A program made the position numbers and the translations under genes. From Streptococcus cristatus AS 1.3089 (GTDB lineage Bacteria; Bacillota; Bacilli; Lactobacillales; Streptococcaceae), in NCBI RefSeq assembly GCF_000385925.1, contig NC_021175.1, positions 2,024,213-2,088,212 on the forward strand: 64,000 nt of DNA, read 5' to 3'. How positions within the stretch are numbered: position 1 is the stretch's first letter; each line of letters begins with the position of its first letter. The notes beneath the pieces were generated by a model. It was not told the origin of the DNA, ran no database searches, and worked only from the letters and a program-made list of their open reading frames with translations. Positions 1-9,877 of the stretch are shown here, piece after piece.

Positions 1-82
1 ACTTCGACACAAGCCCCCATAAGCTGCCAGCCGTTGCTAACCCCAGTAAGACGTAGAGATAAATCGGTTTCTTTTTCATCAT
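1..82 (-). CDS. Partial N-terminus of a small membrane protein
   Basis: Only the first ~27 codons are in the window; the gene runs off the left edge. The translation begins MMKKKPIYLYVLLGL, a lysine-rich N-region followed by a hydrophobic stretch, so an N-terminal membrane segment is likely. A strong ribosome binding site (AGGAGG, 85-90) sits 2 nt before the first ATG and 5 nt before the second, which favours the second ATG at 77-79. No family can be assigned from so little sequence. Confidence 0.55.
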   Translation of the reverse strand, partial: MMKKKPIYLYVLLGLATAGSLWGLVSK

Positions 83-224
83 AACCTCCTGTATAGAAAT
101 ACTTTTTCCTATTATACACCCAAAAGGAGAGCCTGACAAGAGGGAAGATCTGATGCGATCCTAAAGCCAGTATTGGTAGAGTCCACTCAACCACTGCGTC
201 TTGCTCGACAATCCAAAGATAATT

Positions 225-256
225 GAGAGGCTAGGACTTTTGTCCTAGCCTCTTTT
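225..256 (-). terminator. Hairpin downstream of malP
   Basis: GAGGCTAGGAC (227-237) pairs perfectly with GTCCTAGCCTC (242-252) around a four-base loop. It lies 16 bp past the malP stop. The T-run is clearer on the plus strand (TTTT at 253-256) than on the minus strand, so it may be a weak or bidirectional terminator for the malQP transcript. Confidence 0.65.
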
Positions 257-271
257 AAGTTATTCAATGTA

Positions 272-2533
272 CTAGTTATCCAAATGCCAAATTTCGTCAT
301 TGTATTGTTGGATTGTACGGTCTGCTGAGAAGAAACCAGCTTTTGCGATATTGACAAGAACTTTTTCCATCCAAGCATCGCGGTCTTCGTAGTCTGCAAG
401 CATTTGCTCTTTGACTTTGATATAGTCTTCCAAGTCAAGAAGAGTCATGAACCAGTCTTTGTTGATCAATTCATTGTAAAGGCGTTCCAAGCGCTCTTTA
501 TTTCCAGCTGCAAGAACAGCGTCGCTGATGATAAAATCAACCAATGGCTTGATAGCTGGACGAGCGTAGAATTCGCTTGATTTATATGCAGATTTAGCAT
601 AAAGATCGATAACAGTTTCTGAATCTTCACCAAAGATGTAGATGTTGTCTTCGCCAACCAACTCAGCGATTTCCACGTTAGCACCGTCCATGGTACCAAG
701 TGTCAAAGCACCGTTAAGCATGAATTTCATGTTACCAGTACCTGAAGCTTCTTTCGAAGCAAGTGAGATTTGCTCAGAAATATCACCAGCTGCAATCAAG
801 AAGCTTGATGCTGTAACGTTGTAGTTTTCAACCATAACCACTTGCAAGTGTGGTGCTACTGCTGGGTCATTTGCGATGACTTCTGACAAGCAAAGAATCA
901 AGTGAATGATGTCTTGGGCAATTGTGTAAGCAGGAGCTGCTTTACCACCAAAGAAGACAGTGATTGGGCGAGCAGGAATATTACCAGCCTTGATGTCCAA
1001 GTATTTGTGGATAACATACAAAGCGTTCATTTGTTGGCGTTTGTACTCGTGTAGACGCTTGATTTGGATATCAAAGATAGAATCTGGATTGATTTCCACA
1101 CCTTGAGCTTCCTTCAAGTGACGAGCCAATTTACGCTTGTTGTGAGACTTAATGCCTTCCAACTTTTCTTTCACTTCTTGCTTACCAGCAAAGTCAAGTA
1201 GGCCTTCCAACTTAGCAGCATCATGGTGCCAGTCGCGACCAAGAAGTTCATCTAAGTAGCTAGACAAACGTGGGTTAGCGTGCATAAGCCAACGACGGAA
1301 TGTAATACCGTTTGTCTTGTTGTTGAATTTCTCTGGATAAATATCGTAGAAAGCCTTCAACTCAGAGTTTTTCAAGATTTCAGTGTGGAGAGCTGCAACC
1401 CCGTTAACACTGTAGCCATAGTGGATATCCATGTGGGCCATGTGTACACGATCATGCTCATCAATGATTTGTACTGCTGGATTTGTGTAAACTTCCTTGA
1501 CACGTTTGTCAAGCTCTTTGATGATTGGAACCAGGTGAGGTACAACTTCTTCCAAGAAGTGCAATGGCCATTTTTCAAGAGCTTCTGCTAAGATAGTGTG
1601 GTTCGTATAAGCAGTCATAGACTTGACAATGTTTACAGCTTCGTCAAATTCCAAACCACGCTCTGTCAAGAGGCGAATCATTTCTGGGATAACCAAAGAT
1701 GGGTGGGTATCATTGATTTGGATGACAGCGTAGTCAGCCAAGTCGTGCAAGTTGCTGCCTTTTTCGATCGCTTCATCAATAATCAATTGCGCACCGTTTG
1801 ATACCATGAAGTATTGTTGGAAGATACGGAGCAATTCACCTTGCTTGTCGCTATCATCTGGGTAGAGGAAGAGAGTCAAGTTGCGAGCGATATCTGTCTT
1901 ATCAAAGTCAATACCATCAGTGATGATACCTGCGTCTACTGAGTCCAAATCAAAGAGGCGAAGACGGTTTTTAGTTGCTGTCTTGTAACCTGGCACATCA
2001 ATATCATAAAGAGTAGATGTCAAGGTGAAGTGAGCAAATGGCACTTGGTAGCTACGGCTTGAACGAACTAACCAGTTTTGCTCAGTCAACCAGAAGTTTG
2101 GAATAGTTGTTTGCTCATTGTTTTTAAGGACTTGTTGGAAAAGACCGAAGTGGTAGTTAAGACCCACACCGTCACCATTCAAACCAAGTGTTGCGATAGA
2201 ATCCAAGAAGCAGGCTGCCAAACGGCCCAAACCACCGTTACCAAGAGATGGTTCCAATTCCACTTCTTCTACTTCGATCAGGTCTTTGCCTGCCGCTGCC
2301 AATTCATGTTTAACATCGTCATAAAGACCCAAGTTAATCAAGTTGTTTGACAAGAGTTTTCCGATAAGAAACTCAGCTGAGATGTAGTAGAGTTTCTTTT
2401 TACCAGTATTGACTGGCTTTTGAGCGCTAGCCAATTTTGTGTAGTTCAAGAGAGCCAAGTAAAGCTCTTCATTGCTACAATCAGCAATTTGCTTTTGATA
2501 AGTATTTTGGATATATGTTTGTAGGTTTGACAT
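272..2533 (-). CDS. malP: Maltodextrin/glycogen phosphorylase
   Basis: Degrades maltodextrins by phosphorolysis, releasing glucose-1-phosphate in the cytoplasm. The 753-residue length is typical of the family. The pyridoxal-phosphate lysine motif [10 protein letters not shown] is present near residue 600, and the N-terminal part carries the conserved [16 protein letters not shown] segment. It is the second gene after malQ, 14 bp downstream, in a leftward malQ-malP operon that diverges from malX. Maltose-phosphorylase enzymes act on the chains that MalQ lengthens or rearranges. Expression should follow the MalR-controlled promoter upstream of malQ. Confidence 0.96.
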   Translation of the reverse strand: MSNLQTYIQNTYQKQIADCSNEELYLALLNYTKLASAQKPVNTGKKKLYYISAEFLIGKLLSNNLINLGLYDDVKHELAAAGKDLIEVEEVELEPSLGNGGLGRLAACFLDSIATLGLNGDGVGLNYHFGLFQQVLKNNEQTTIPNFWLTEQNWLVRSSRSYQVPFAHFTLTSTLYDIDVPGYKTATKNRLRLFDLDSVDAGIITDGIDFDKTDIARNLTLFLYPDDSDKQGELLRIFQQYFMVSNGAQLIIDEAIEKGSNLHDLADYAVIQINDTHPSLVIPEMIRLLTERGLEFDEAVNIVKSMTAYTNHTILAEALEKWPLHFLEEVVPHLVPIIKELDKRVKEVYTNPAVQIIDEHDRVHMAHMDIHYGYSVNGVAALHTEILKNSELKAFYDIYPEKFNNKTNGITFRRWLMHANPRLSSYLDELLGRDWHHDAAKLEGLLDFAGKQEVKEKLEGIKSHNKRKLARHLKEAQGVEINPDSIFDIQIKRLHEYKRQQMNALYVIHKYLDIKAGNIPARPITVFFGGKAAPAYTIAQDIIHLILCLSEVIANDPAVAPHLQVVMVENYNVTASSFLIAAGDISEQISLASKEASGTGNMKFMLNGALTLGTMDGANVEIAELVGEDNIYIFGEDSETVIDLYAKSAYKSSEFYARPAIKPLVDFIISDAVLAAGNKERLERLYNELINKDWFMTLLDLEDYIKVKEQMLADYEDRDAWMEKVLVNIAKAGFFSADRTIQQYNDEIWHLDN

Positions 2534-2547
2534 GATTTCTCCTAGTA

Positions 2548-4080
2548 TTAGAAAGTATTTCTTTTATTTTCTTGTGGAAGTAAGTCAGTATTTAAACGAC
2601 GATAGATTTTCGTCAGGTAATAAAGCTGCTCTTCCACAGCAGAATTTAGCTCTTCAGCTGTCATCCGCCATGCCCAGTTGCCGCCAATCGTAGATGGCAG
2701 GTTCATACGGGCAGAGCCATCCAACTCCAGCAAGTCCTGCATCGTTGCGATAGCCATGTAGCTAACAGAAGCAAAGGCTGTACGAAGCATTGCGTGTGGC
2801 ACTGTTTCGTATTCTTTGCGGTTGGTGTATTGAGCCATGTATTCACGAGTTGGATCATCGATCTCATCCTTGTACCAGCCCAGTACGGTGTTATTGTCGT
2901 GAGTACCAGTGTACATCACAGAATTATGTGGCGCCAAGTGTGGACTATCAATGCTTTCATCATCTGGGTTGAAAGCGAATTGAAGAATCTTCATACCTGG
3001 GAAGCCAGTCCGCTCACGCAATTCAATTACTTCATCTGTCATGAAGCCAAGATCTTCTGCAATGATGTTCAAATCACCCAAAGCTTCTTTGACCGCAGCG
3101 AAAAGTTTATAATCTGGACCTTTGACCCAGTGACCAGTAGCCGCTGTTTCAGACTCCGCTGGCACTTCCCAATAAGACTCAAAGCCACGGAAGTGGTCAA
3201 TCCGAACGATGTCGTAAATCTTGAAGCTTTCGCGCAGGCGCTCAATCCACCAAGCATAGCCATCTTGATCCATAGCTTCCCAATTATAAATTGGGTTACC
3301 CCACAACTGACCAGTCTCTGAGAATTCATCTGGCGGGCAACCAGCAACCTTGACTGGACGGCCTTGCTCGTCTGTCTTGAAGAAATGAGGTTGAGCCCAG
3401 ACATCCGCACTGTCAGCAGCCACATAGATTGGCATATCACCAACGATTTCGATATGATGATCGTTGGCATATTTCTTAAGTTGCAACCATTGTTTAAAGA
3501 AGAAATATTGGGTTACACGATGGTATTCCAACTTGTCCGCCAATTGCTCACGGTAGCTAGCCAAGCTTTCTGGTTGGCGACGACGAATCGCTTCATCTGG
3601 CCATTCTGTCCAAGCTTTCAGATCAAAATGCTCTTTAACAGCCATGTATTCCGCAAAAAGCTCCAACCAAGCTGCATTTTCCGCAACAAAGTGACGGAAT
3701 TTGTCAAGATCGCCAACTTTAAGGAAACGAGCAACCGCTTTTTCCAAAAGAGGACGACGTGCTTCAAATACTTTTGCATAATCTACAGCTTTTGGATCAT
3801 CACCAAAATCAACGCCTTTTAGATCTTCTTCTGCCAACAGGCCTTCGTCAATCAAGAAATCCAAATCAATAAAGTGAGTATTCCCTGCAAAGGCTGAGAA
3901 AGACTGGTAAGGAGAGTCCCCATAGCTAGTCGTTCCCAAAGGCAAGATTTGCCAATAACGTTGCTTCGTTCTAACTAAGAAATCCACAAAATCATAGGCA
4001 GACTGACCAAAAGAACCAATCCCGTACTTGCCTGGCAAAGAGGAAATGTGCATCAATACACCACTTTGTCTCGCTTTCAT
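2548..4080 (-). CDS. malQ: 4-alpha-glucanotransferase (amylomaltase)
   Basis: Transfers maltodextrinyl groups between chains, releasing glucose and making longer substrates for MalP. The protein is 510 residues, normal for GH77. It has the family start [17 protein letters not shown], the catalytic DxxR-type segment [13 protein letters not shown], and the IIAEDLG and GTHDNNT motifs. I start it at the ATG at 4078-4080, which has TGAGGTG six bases upstream; an in-frame GTG three codons earlier lies inside that ribosome binding site. First gene of the malQ-malP operon. Confidence 0.96.
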   Translation of the reverse strand: MKARQSGVLMHISSLPGKYGIGSFGQSAYDFVDFLVRTKQRYWQILPLGTTSYGDSPYQSFSAFAGNTHFIDLDFLIDEGLLAEEDLKGVDFGDDPKAVDYAKVFEARRPLLEKAVARFLKVGDLDKFRHFVAENAAWLELFAEYMAVKEHFDLKAWTEWPDEAIRRRQPESLASYREQLADKLEYHRVTQYFFFKQWLQLKKYANDHHIEIVGDMPIYVAADSADVWAQPHFFKTDEQGRPVKVAGCPPDEFSETGQLWGNPIYNWEAMDQDGYAWWIERLRESFKIYDIVRIDHFRGFESYWEVPAESETAATGHWVKGPDYKLFAAVKEALGDLNIIAEDLGFMTDEVIELRERTGFPGMKILQFAFNPDDESIDSPHLAPHNSVMYTGTHDNNTVLGWYKDEIDDPTREYMAQYTNRKEYETVPHAMLRTAFASVSYMAIATMQDLLELDGSARMNLPSTIGGNWAWRMTAEELNSAVEEQLYYLTKIYRRLNTDLLPQENKRNTF

Positions 4081-4129
4081 ATGTAACACCTCAAAAATTT
4101 TTTCATGCTTGTTTCCTACTTTATCTAGA

Positions 4130-4179
4130 GAAAACGTTTGCGCCGCTTGAATTATAACCTATTTTTTTTTCAAGTGCAA
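4130..4179 (-). promoter_or_regulatory. malQP promoter with MalR operator
   Basis: Reading leftward there is a -35 TTGCAC (4174-4179), a 17-bp spacer and a perfect -10 TATAAT (4151-4156). GAAAACGTTTGCGC at 4130-4143 follows directly and would overlap the transcription start. The same 14-mer recurs at malX, matching the known MalR operator arrangement of the pneumococcal maltose regulon. Repression by the downstream malR product is therefore the inferred control. Confidence 0.85.
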
Positions 4180-4293
4180 GCTTTTTAAAAAACTTTTTTA
4201 TTTATTATACCATAGTTTTTTGATTTCTTTCCTTTATTATACTCAAATCTAACAATCTTTCCTTAAAATTTTTAAAAATTTTTCTAAAAAGAC

Positions 4294-4350
4294 TTGCAAG
4301 CGTTTACTTTTTGTGTTAAAATTATTTTTAGTTCAAGAAAACGTTTGCGC
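4294..4350 (+). promoter_or_regulatory. malX promoter with cre-like site and MalR operator
   Basis: A -35 TTGCAA (4294-4299) and an extended -10 TGTTAAAAT (TAAAAT at 4317-4322) are 17 bp apart. The 15-mer TTGCAAGCGTTTACT starting at 4294 matches the CcpA cre consensus at all but the last position, so it would cover the -35. A second copy of GAAAACGTTTGCGC lies at 4337-4350, downstream of the -10. This suggests dual control by MalR and catabolite repression. Confidence 0.8.
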
Positions 4351-4405
4351 TATGCAAGCGTGTTCTTAGATAGCATTATTTTTTTATTCTTTAGGAGGAA
4401 TAATC

Positions 4406-5671
4406 ATGAAAAACAAAATGTTGAAGAGCGTTGCTGTTCTCGGTACTGTTGCTGTAGCTAGCTTTATCTTAGCTGCTTGTGGTAACAAATCTTCTTCAAG
4501 CAAGTCATCTGAATCAGGCGACAAGAACGTTACAGTATACGTTGAAGAGCAGTACAAGCCTTACATGGAGAAAGCTGCTGCAGCTTTTGAAAAAGAAACT
4601 GGTTCTAAAGTTACTATTAAAACTGGTGACCAAATGGGTGGATTGGACAACCTTTCACTCGACAACCAGTCTGGTAAAGCTCCAGACGTTTTGATGGCTC
4701 CATACGACCGTGTAGGAAGCCTCGGTACAGATGGACAATTAAACGAAGTAAAATTAAGCAAAGATAGTAAGACAGATAAAACTACTGAATCTCTTGTAAC
4801 AACAGAAGGTAAAACATACGGAGCACCTGCTGTTATCGAAACTCTTGTAATGTACTACAACAAGGACTTGATTTCAAAAGCTCCAACTACTTTTGCTGAA
4901 TTAGAAGAGCTTGCTAAAGACAGCAAATATGCGTTTGCTGGTGAAGATGGTAAAACATCTGCCTTCCTTGCTGACTGGACAAACTTCTACTACGCTTACG
5001 GACTTCTAGCTGGTAACGGCGGTTATGTATTCGGTGATAATGGTAAAGATCCTAAAGATATCGGTCTTGCTAACGAAGGTTCTATCAAAGGAATTGAATA
5101 CGCTAAAACTTGGTATGAAAAATGGCCTAAAGGTATGCAAGATACAGAAGGCGCTTCTAACTTGATCCAAACTCAATTCCAAGGTGGAAAAACTGCTGCA
5201 ATCATCGATGGACCATGGAAAGCATCTGCTTTGAAAGAAGCTAAAGTAAACTATGGTGTTTCAACTATCCCAACTCTTCCAAACGGAAAAGAATACGCTG
5301 CTTTCGGTGGTGGGAAAGCTTGGGTTATCCCAACTGGTGCTAAAAATCCAGAAGTTGCTCAAAAATTCGTTGACTTCTTGACTTCAACTGATCAACAAAA
5401 AGCATTTTACGATGCTACTAACGAAGTACCTGCTAACACAGAAGCACGCGAGTACGCAGTAAGCAAGAAAGATGAACTGACAGACGCAGTTGTTAAACAG
5501 TTCCAATCAGCTCAACCAATGCCAAACATCTCTGAAATGAGTACAGTTTGGGATCCAGCTAAAACTATGTTGTTCGATGCTGTAAGCGGTAAAAAAGATG
5601 CTAAAACTGCAGCTGAAGATGCTGTTAAATTGATCAAAGAAACTATCGATCAAAAATTCGGCAACAAATAA
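4406..5671 (+). CDS. malX: Maltodextrin ABC transporter substrate-binding lipoprotein
   Basis: Binds extracellular maltodextrins and delivers them to the MalCD permease. The 421-residue protein has a lipoprotein signal peptide ending in the lipobox LAAC (residues about 22-25), then a Ser/Lys-rich linker, then a solute-binding fold typical of the MalE family. A strong site AGGAGG precedes the ATG. No transporter ATPase gene is present in this window; streptococci commonly use a shared MsmK-type ATPase encoded elsewhere. It is followed by a GC-rich hairpin before malC, which would allow more MalX than permease to be made. Confidence 0.95.
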   Translation: MKNKMLKSVAVLGTVAVASFILAACGNKSSSSKSSESGDKNVTVYVEEQYKPYMEKAAAAFEKETGSKVTIKTGDQMGGLDNLSLDNQSGKAPDVLMAPYDRVGSLGTDGQLNEVKLSKDSKTDKTTESLVTTEGKTYGAPAVIETLVMYYNKDLISKAPTTFAELEELAKDSKYAFAGEDGKTSAFLADWTNFYYAYGLLAGNGGYVFGDNGKDPKDIGLANEGSIKGIEYAKTWYEKWPKGMQDTEGASNLIQTQFQGGKTAAIIDGPWKASALKEAKVNYGVSTIPTLPNGKEYAAFGGGKAWVIPTGAKNPEVAQKFVDFLTSTDQQKAFYDATNEVPANTEAREYAVSKKDELTDAVVKQFQSAQPMPNISEMSTVWDPAKTMLFDAVSGKKDAKTAAEDAVKLIKETIDQKFGNK

Positions 5672-5686
5672 GCAAGTTTAAATAAA

Positions 5687-5709
5687 GGGGTGGGAATTTT
5701 CCCTACCCC
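5687..5709 (+). terminator. Intra-operon hairpin between malX and malC
   Basis: GGGGTGGG (5687-5694) pairs with CCCTACCCC (5701-5709), leaving one bulged T and an AATTTT loop. There is only a weak T-run after it. Its place after the binding-protein gene suggests partial termination or mRNA 3'-end protection rather than a full stop. Confidence 0.6.
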
Positions 5710-5818
5710 TTGTTTGATAGAATGAGGATTTATTCTATCTTCTAATTAAGAAAAAGCTCGGATTAGGACTTGTACTTACTGCAATTCCTCAATCTTTCTC
5801 GTATCTAAGGAGACTACA

Positions 5819-7108
5819 ATGACAAAAAAAGATCCCAAACAAGCCATGTTGCGCTCCCTCATTCCAGGGTTGGGGCAAATCTATAATGATCAAAAGGCCA
5901 AAGGATACATCTTTCTTGGGGTTACGGTTGCATTTTTAGCTTATTTCGTAGCTATTGCCCTACCAGAAATTGAAAATCTCATCACTCTTGGTGAAGTCCG
6001 TGGGGACAACTCACTCTTCATGCTGATCCGCGGTGCCTTCCACCTCATCCTTGTGGCATTTTTCCTGATTTTCTATGGATTTAACTTGAAGGATGCCCGT
6101 ACAGTTGCCAAGCAGTGGAACAATGATTATCCTGTTCATACTACCTTAAAGGAAATGACAAACGGAATCTATGAAAATGGCTTCCCTTACTTGCTGATTA
6201 TTCCTTCTTATTTGGCGATGACCTTTGCCATCATTTTCCCTGTATTGGTAACACTCTTGATTGCCTTTACAAACTATGATTTCAAACACCTGCCACCAAA
6301 TAAACTCTTGGATTGGGTTGGCTTTACCAACTTTGCTAACATTTGGCAATTGAGCACCTTCCGTGCGGCCTTTGGTTCTGTCTTGACTTGGACTATCATC
6401 TGGGCACTGGCAGCCTCTACTTTACAAATCGTAATCGGTATTTTCACCGCTATCATTGCCAACCAGCCATTCATCAAAGGAAAACGCATCTTCGGTGTTA
6501 TCTTCTTGCTTCCTTGGGCAGTTCCAGCCTTCATCACTATCCTGACTTTCTCAAATATGTTCAACGATAGTATCGGGGCTATCAATACTCAGGTTATCCC
6601 ACTTCTCGGCAAGGTTCTTCCTTTCTTGAATGGACATCTGATTCCGTGGAAGACTGATCCGACTTGGACTAAGATTGCCCTTATCATGATGCAAGGTTGG
6701 CTTGGATTCCCTTATATCTACGTCCTGACCTTGGGTATTTTGCAGTCTATTCCAAATGACCTTTACGAAGCAGCCTACATCGACGGAGCCAATGCTTGGC
6801 AGAAATTCCGCAACATCACTTTCCCAATGATCTTGGCAGTTGCGGCACCAACTTTGATCAGTCAATACACCTTTAACTTTAATAACTTCTCAATCATCTA
6901 CCTCTTCAATGCAGGTGGTCCTGGTAGTGTCGGTGGAGGAGCCGGTTCAACCGATATTCTAATCTCTTGGATTTATCGTTTGACCACAGGTACAGCACCG
7001 CAATATTCAATGGCGGCGGCCGTTACTCTCATCATCTCCATCATCGTCATCTCTATCTCTATGATTGCCTTCAAGAAACTACACGCATTTGATATGGAGG
7101 ATGTATAA
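5819..7108 (+). CDS. malC: Maltodextrin ABC transporter permease MalC (MalF-type)
   Basis: Membrane subunit of the maltodextrin importer. It is 429 residues with an extended N-terminal region carrying two or three membrane segments and the usual MalF-type core. The permease loop that docks the ATPase is visible as [20 protein letters not shown] near residue 320-340. It begins with GGAGAC upstream of the ATG. The stop codon is one base before the malD start, so the two permeases are translationally linked. Confidence 0.94.
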   Translation: MTKKDPKQAMLRSLIPGLGQIYNDQKAKGYIFLGVTVAFLAYFVAIALPEIENLITLGEVRGDNSLFMLIRGAFHLILVAFFLIFYGFNLKDARTVAKQWNNDYPVHTTLKEMTNGIYENGFPYLLIIPSYLAMTFAIIFPVLVTLLIAFTNYDFKHLPPNKLLDWVGFTNFANIWQLSTFRAAFGSVLTWTIIWALAASTLQIVIGIFTAIIANQPFIKGKRIFGVIFLLPWAVPAFITILTFSNMFNDSIGAINTQVIPLLGKVLPFLNGHLIPWKTDPTWTKIALIMMQGWLGFPYIYVLTLGILQSIPNDLYEAAYIDGANAWQKFRNITFPMILAVAAPTLISQYTFNFNNFSIIYLFNAGGPGSVGGGAGSTDILISWIYRLTTGTAPQYSMAAAVTLIISIIVISISMIAFKKLHAFDMEDV

Positions 7109-7109
7109 G

Positions 7110-7952
7110 ATGAATAGTTCTGTTAAATTTAAACGTTTTATCAACCATAGTTTGACCTATCTCTACCTTGTAGTGCTTTCCATTATCATTCTCTACCCGC
7201 TCTTGATCACGATCATGTCTGCTTTCAAGACGGGGAATGTCGTGGCCTTCAAGCTAGACACAGACATCAACTTCAGTCTGGAAAACTTCTCTCGTCTCTT
7301 CTCAGAGACTCTATATGGTACTTGGTACTTTAACACCATTATCATTGCCGTCTTGACAATGATTGTCCAAACCAGTATAGTTGTACTTGCAGGTTATGCA
7401 TACAGCCGTTACAATTTCATCGCAAGAAAGCAAAGTTTGGTCTTCTTCTTGATTATCCAAATGGTACCAACCATTGCCGCTCTGACCGCCTTCTTCGTTA
7501 TGGCGCTGATGCTCAATGCCCTCAACCAAAGCTGGTTCCTCATCTTCCTTTATGTAGGTGGTGGTATCCCAATGAATGCTTGGTTGATGAAAGGATACTT
7601 CGATACCGTTCCTATGTCTCTAGACGAGTCAGCTAAATTAGACGGCGCTGGTCATTTCAGACGTTTCTGGCAGATTGTCCTGCCCCTCGTTCGTCCAATG
7701 ATTGCCGTGCAAGCTCTCTGGGCCTTCATGGGACCTTTCGGAGACTACATCCTCTCCAGCTTCCTTCTTCGTGAAAAAGAATTTTATACGGTTGCAGTTG
7801 GTCTTCGTACCTTCGTCAGCGATGTCAAGAATCAGAAAATTGCCTTCTTTGCTGCCGGTGCGATTCTCACTGCCCTTCCAATCTGTATTCTCTTCTTCTT
7901 CCTGCAAAAGAATTTTGTATCTGGTTTAACAAGTGGTGGAGACAAGGGATAA
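7110..7952 (+). CDS. malD: Maltodextrin ABC transporter permease MalD (MalG-type)
   Basis: Second membrane subunit of the importer, 280 residues, six predicted membrane segments. The ATPase-coupling loop is [21 protein letters not shown] place the start at the ATG at 7110, just after the malC stop and preceded by GGAGGATG inside the malC end; a longer in-frame reading would begin within malC and has no ribosome binding site of its own. Works as a heterodimer with MalC. Confidence 0.94.
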   Translation: MNSSVKFKRFINHSLTYLYLVVLSIIILYPLLITIMSAFKTGNVVAFKLDTDINFSLENFSRLFSETLYGTWYFNTIIIAVLTMIVQTSIVVLAGYAYSRYNFIARKQSLVFFLIIQMVPTIAALTAFFVMALMLNALNQSWFLIFLYVGGGIPMNAWLMKGYFDTVPMSLDESAKLDGAGHFRRFWQIVLPLVRPMIAVQALWAFMGPFGDYILSSFLLREKEFYTVAVGLRTFVSDVKNQKIAFFAAGAILTALPICILFFFLQKNFVSGLTSGGDKG

Positions 7953-7984
7953 TCTTGTCCCACCCTGTTTTTAATTAAAACGCG

Positions 7985-8039
7985 ATTATAGTTATATGGC
8001 AGCCAATAAGTTCTTTATTGGCCACCACCTGATTATAAT
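7985..8039 (+). other. Nested hairpin between malD and malA
   Basis: An inner stem GCCAATAA (8002-8009) with TTATTGGC (8015-8022) is enclosed by ATTATA (7985-7990) with TATAAT (8034-8039). No T-run follows, so it is more likely an mRNA processing or stability element than a terminator. Confidence 0.45.
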
Positions 8040-8056
8040 TTTAGAAAGAGGCAGCT

Positions 8057-8869
8057 ATGTTACCTTATCCTTTTAATTATTTTTCGAGCTTGATTGGTTT
8101 TAGAAAAACCTTCGCCAATCGTCGCATGCTCAGCTGGTTCCAGCTCATCTTTACCAGCGTCTTTTTAATTTCTCTGTCTTTGATTCCTGTGGCCATTCAG
8201 ACAGCGTCTTTGACAAGCTATGCGCTGGATACCTTTGTTGATAAGGCTTTTGACACTCTGGATGAAGACGTGATGATTGACTTTGACCATCATGCCCAGA
8301 TGAAAGACCATGTGCTGACCACTGAAAATCCTGAAGGCATTCATCGCAATGCCGCTGGTACTGTCATTATCGGCCATCACGAGGAGCTTAAATTAGGCAA
8401 GGAGCTGACCCTTTACTTCGACAAAGAAAATCTCAAAATCACTAAAGAAGGAAAAGAACTGGCCAATATCCGCTACCAAGCCATTGACCAGAAGGCTCTA
8501 AAAAGTAAAGAAGCCCTGACCAAAGCCATTTCTAAAGACTGGTTCCAACAAAACCGCTTGGTGATCAGCCTCTTCCTAGTCCTCTCCGCGGGCTTCCTCT
8601 TTAGCATCAACTTTGCCTTTCTGGCGCTCGGTGCCTCCTTCTTGCTCTATCTGACCAAGAAATCACGGTTATTTTCTTTTAAAACCTTTAAAGAATGCTA
8701 TCACTTTATCCTCAACTGCCTAGGATTACCAACGATTATCGGACTTATCTGTGGCTTATTTGGGCAAAGCCTGCCTACGATTATCACCGTCCAAAATATC
8801 TTGTTTGTTCTTTATTTGGTGATTATTTTCTACAAAACACATTTCCGTGATGAGGATTTCAGAAATTAG
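8057..8869 (+). CDS. malA: MalA, DUF1189 membrane protein of the maltose operon
   Basis: A 270-residue membrane protein with a hydrophobic segment near residues 30-55, a soluble middle part, and three hydrophobic segments in the C-terminal 100 residues. It occupies the place of malA between the permeases and malR, as in pneumococcus, and resembles the DUF1189 family. Its biochemical role in maltodextrin use is not established. Ten bases separate its stop from malR, so they are co-transcribed. Confidence 0.82.
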   Translation: MLPYPFNYFSSLIGFRKTFANRRMLSWFQLIFTSVFLISLSLIPVAIQTASLTSYALDTFVDKAFDTLDEDVMIDFDHHAQMKDHVLTTENPEGIHRNAAGTVIIGHHEELKLGKELTLYFDKENLKITKEGKELANIRYQAIDQKALKSKEALTKAISKDWFQQNRLVISLFLVLSAGFLFSINFAFLALGASFLLYLTKKSRLFSFKTFKECYHFILNCLGLPTIIGLICGLFGQSLPTIITVQNILFVLYLVIIFYKTHFRDEDFRN

Positions 8870-8878
8870 GAGGTTATT

Positions 8879-9862
8879 ATGCGCGTTACGATTAAAGAAG
8901 TAGCGAAACTAGCGGGTGTGTCTCCCTCGACGGTGACACGCGTCGTACAAAACAAGTCAACCATCAGCGATGAAACTAAAAAACGGGTTCGTGCTGCCAT
9001 GAAGGAGCTAGACTATCATCCAAATCTCAATGCTAGAAGTCTGGTCAGTCAGTCTACCCAAGTCATCGGCCTGGTGCTGCCCGATGATTCGGATGTTTTT
9101 TACCAAAACCCATTCTTTCCAACTGTCTTGCGGGGGATTTCGCGCATCGCGTCTGAACATGACTATGCCATTCAGATTAGCACCGGACAGGACGAAGAGC
9201 GTCGTTTAGAAAATATCAAACAAATGATTTTCGGAAAACGCGTTGATGGTTTGATTTTTCTCTATTCTAAGCCAAACGATCCGCTGGTTGACTTTGCGAT
9301 TAAAAACCAGTTTCCTTTCTTGATTTTAGGGAAAGCAGTGTCACCATTTGTTTCTTTGGTCGATAATGATAATATCAAGGCTGGCTACGATGCAACCAAA
9401 TATTTCCTAGATCAAGGTTATAAAAAAATTGCCTTCCTGGCTGGTAATAAAGAGCTCGTCGTATCCCAAGACCGCTTTGCTGGCTACAAACAAGCCCTGG
9501 ATGAAGCAGGCATCTCTCTCGATGAAAATATCGTCAAGTTTTCTTTCGGTTTCCTCTTGGAAGATAGCAGTTATAAGATTATGGAAAAGATGCCTATTCA
9601 GGAAATTGAAGCCTTTGTGACATCGGATAGTATGGTTGCCGAAGGGGCTCTCCACTATCTCAAAGACATTGACTACCGTTTCCCTATTATCACTTTTGAC
9701 TCTATCAAACCACGCATTGATGTAGATGCCTACATTAATATCAACACCCTCGAGTTGGGGAGGGAATCTTTCCGTACCTTGCTCCAAATTATTAAAGATA
9801 ATAAGGATGACAAGCATACTTGCTATCGCCAAGTCATCCCCCACAGCATTCTTACTCGTTAG
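8879..9862 (+). CDS. malR: LacI-family maltose operon repressor
   Basis: DNA-binding regulator of the maltodextrin genes. The N-terminal helix-turn-helix reads VTIKEVAKLAGVSPSTVTR, followed by a hinge and a periplasmic-binding-protein-like sensor domain; 327 residues is normal for LacI proteins. AGGAGG lies six bases before the ATG. The likely operators are the two GAAAACGTTTGCGC sites in the malQ-malX control region. It is encoded within the operon it controls, giving autoregulation. Confidence 0.93.
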   Translation: MRVTIKEVAKLAGVSPSTVTRVVQNKSTISDETKKRVRAAMKELDYHPNLNARSLVSQSTQVIGLVLPDDSDVFYQNPFFPTVLRGISRIASEHDYAIQISTGQDEERRLENIKQMIFGKRVDGLIFLYSKPNDPLVDFAIKNQFPFLILGKAVSPFVSLVDNDNIKAGYDATKYFLDQGYKKIAFLAGNKELVVSQDRFAGYKQALDEAGISLDENIVKFSFGFLLEDSSYKIMEKMPIQEIEAFVTSDSMVAEGALHYLKDIDYRFPIITFDSIKPRIDVDAYININTLELGRESFRTLLQIIKDNKDDKHTCYRQVIPHSILTR

Positions 9863-9877
9863 TTAAGGAGAAATTTC

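Noticed and set aside
4174..4190. cre site at the malQP promoter
   Set aside because: GTGCAAGCTTTTTAAA lacks the central CG of cre sites.
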